Both the position numbers and the translations under genes were made by a program. Shown here piece after piece: positions 20,706-20,898 of a DNA stretch of 20,898 nucleotides. The DNA lies in the NCBI GenBank assembly GCA_001687465.1, contig LVLI01001463.1, positions 1 to 20,898 on the forward strand, written 5' to 3'. The notes under the pieces are model-generated. The model was not told the DNA's origin. It made no database searches and saw nothing but the letters and a program-made list of their open reading frames with translations. The DNA is from Halocafeteria seosinensis. Taxonomy: Eukaryota; Sar; Bigyra; Bicosoecida. Each line of letters starts with the position of its first letter. Positions within the stretch are counted from its first letter, which is position 1.

Positions 20706-20898
20706 TCCGCTAACAAAACCAACCGACAGAAATTGAAAGAACTCCAGCAAGAGGCCAAACCGCTTCGTCAAATGGGATTGATCAGTCGACCGCTTAATAA
20801 ATTTACCCGACAGCAACTTCAGCAAACCATTCAATCTGTTGAACCGACATTCAAACGGCTTCAATTTAATGAACGAAAGTTCTTGAAGACCGCATATG
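20703..20898 (+). CDS. Start of a basic, helical protein (cut by window edge)
   Basis: The frame is open from ATG 20703 to the window end (65 codons). It begins MSANKTNRQKLKELQQEAKP and continues Arg/Gln/Leu-rich, probably helical with coiled-coil character. Too little is present to assign a family. Both early-type and late-type promoter motifs precede it. Confidence 0.6.
   Translation, partial: MSANKTNRQKLKELQQEAKPLRQMGLISRPLNKFTRQQLQQTIQSVEPTFKRLQFNERKFLKTAY

Noticed and set aside
1-20898. A prokaryotic virus or plasmid origin for the window.
   Set aside because: Bacterial and archaeal viruses also have double-jelly-roll capsids and FtsK-like ATPases, but the VLTF3-like gene, AATAAA hairpins and pox/mimivirus-like promoter signals point to a eukaryotic virus. 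I also saw no tRNA or rRNA.

Overview
The window looks like a stretch of a small eukaryotic DNA virus of the Nucleocytoviricota / polinton-like type, either free or as a provirus. Three hallmark genes support this: a probable double-jelly-roll major capsid protein (10691-12073), an A32/FtsK-type genome-packaging ATPase (14323-15318) and a poxvirus VLTF3-like late transcription factor (15324-16019). No tRNA, rRNA, CRISPR array or clear cellular gene is visible, genes are tightly packed, and replication genes (polymerase, primase-helicase) are not in this stretch. A lineage such as the small mriyavirus/Yaravirus-like group or a VLTF3-bearing polinton-like virus would fit, but the exact placement is inference. 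The host is probably a protist or alga.

Layout. 1-476: the end of an AP2-domain protein and a 51-residue basic protein. 533-5203: three tandem late genes for fibre-like adhesins (one with two LamG domains, two with phage-tail-fibre-type repeats and related C-terminal heads). 5239-8138: mostly early-type genes (a GIY-YIG nuclease, a tandem ExoX-C-like protein, two tandem paralogues of unknown function) plus one reverse-strand gene. 8163-10036: late genes for a single-span membrane protein, a class-3 lipase and a disordered Q/E/K-rich protein. 10082-17143: the virion core block, with an HNH nuclease, MCP, a large Q-rich virion-type protein, a second GIY-YIG nuclease, packaging ATPase, VLTF3, a 52-residue basic protein, a penton/minor-capsid-like protein and a possible 29-residue basic peptide. 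17173-19747: reverse-strand genes, including an HNH-AP2 nuclease and a fused 2OG-Fe(II) dioxygenase / FkbM methyltransferase. 19874-20898: a small zinc-ribbon protein, a reverse-strand ORF running through 65-bp direct repeats, and the start of a further gene.

The strongest non-coding signal is a two-class promoter grammar. An 11-base motif AAAAATGATTG (seven exact copies, three variants) sits about 21-33 bases upstream of the chosen start codons of nucleases and small non-virion genes; this looks like an early promoter related to the mimivirus AAAATTGA element. Nearly every structural or late gene instead has TATATATG-like sequence fused to its start codon, resembling the poxvirus late TAAATG element that works with VLTF factors. 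Imperfect palindromes, several carrying AATAAA, lie at gene ends and are candidate 3'-end signals. A compound regulatory block is duplicated upstream of two unrelated reverse-strand genes.

Together the genes suggest a virion-morphogenesis and attachment region expressed late under VLTF3, interrupted by early-expressed freestanding homing endonucleases placed next to the capsid and packaging genes.
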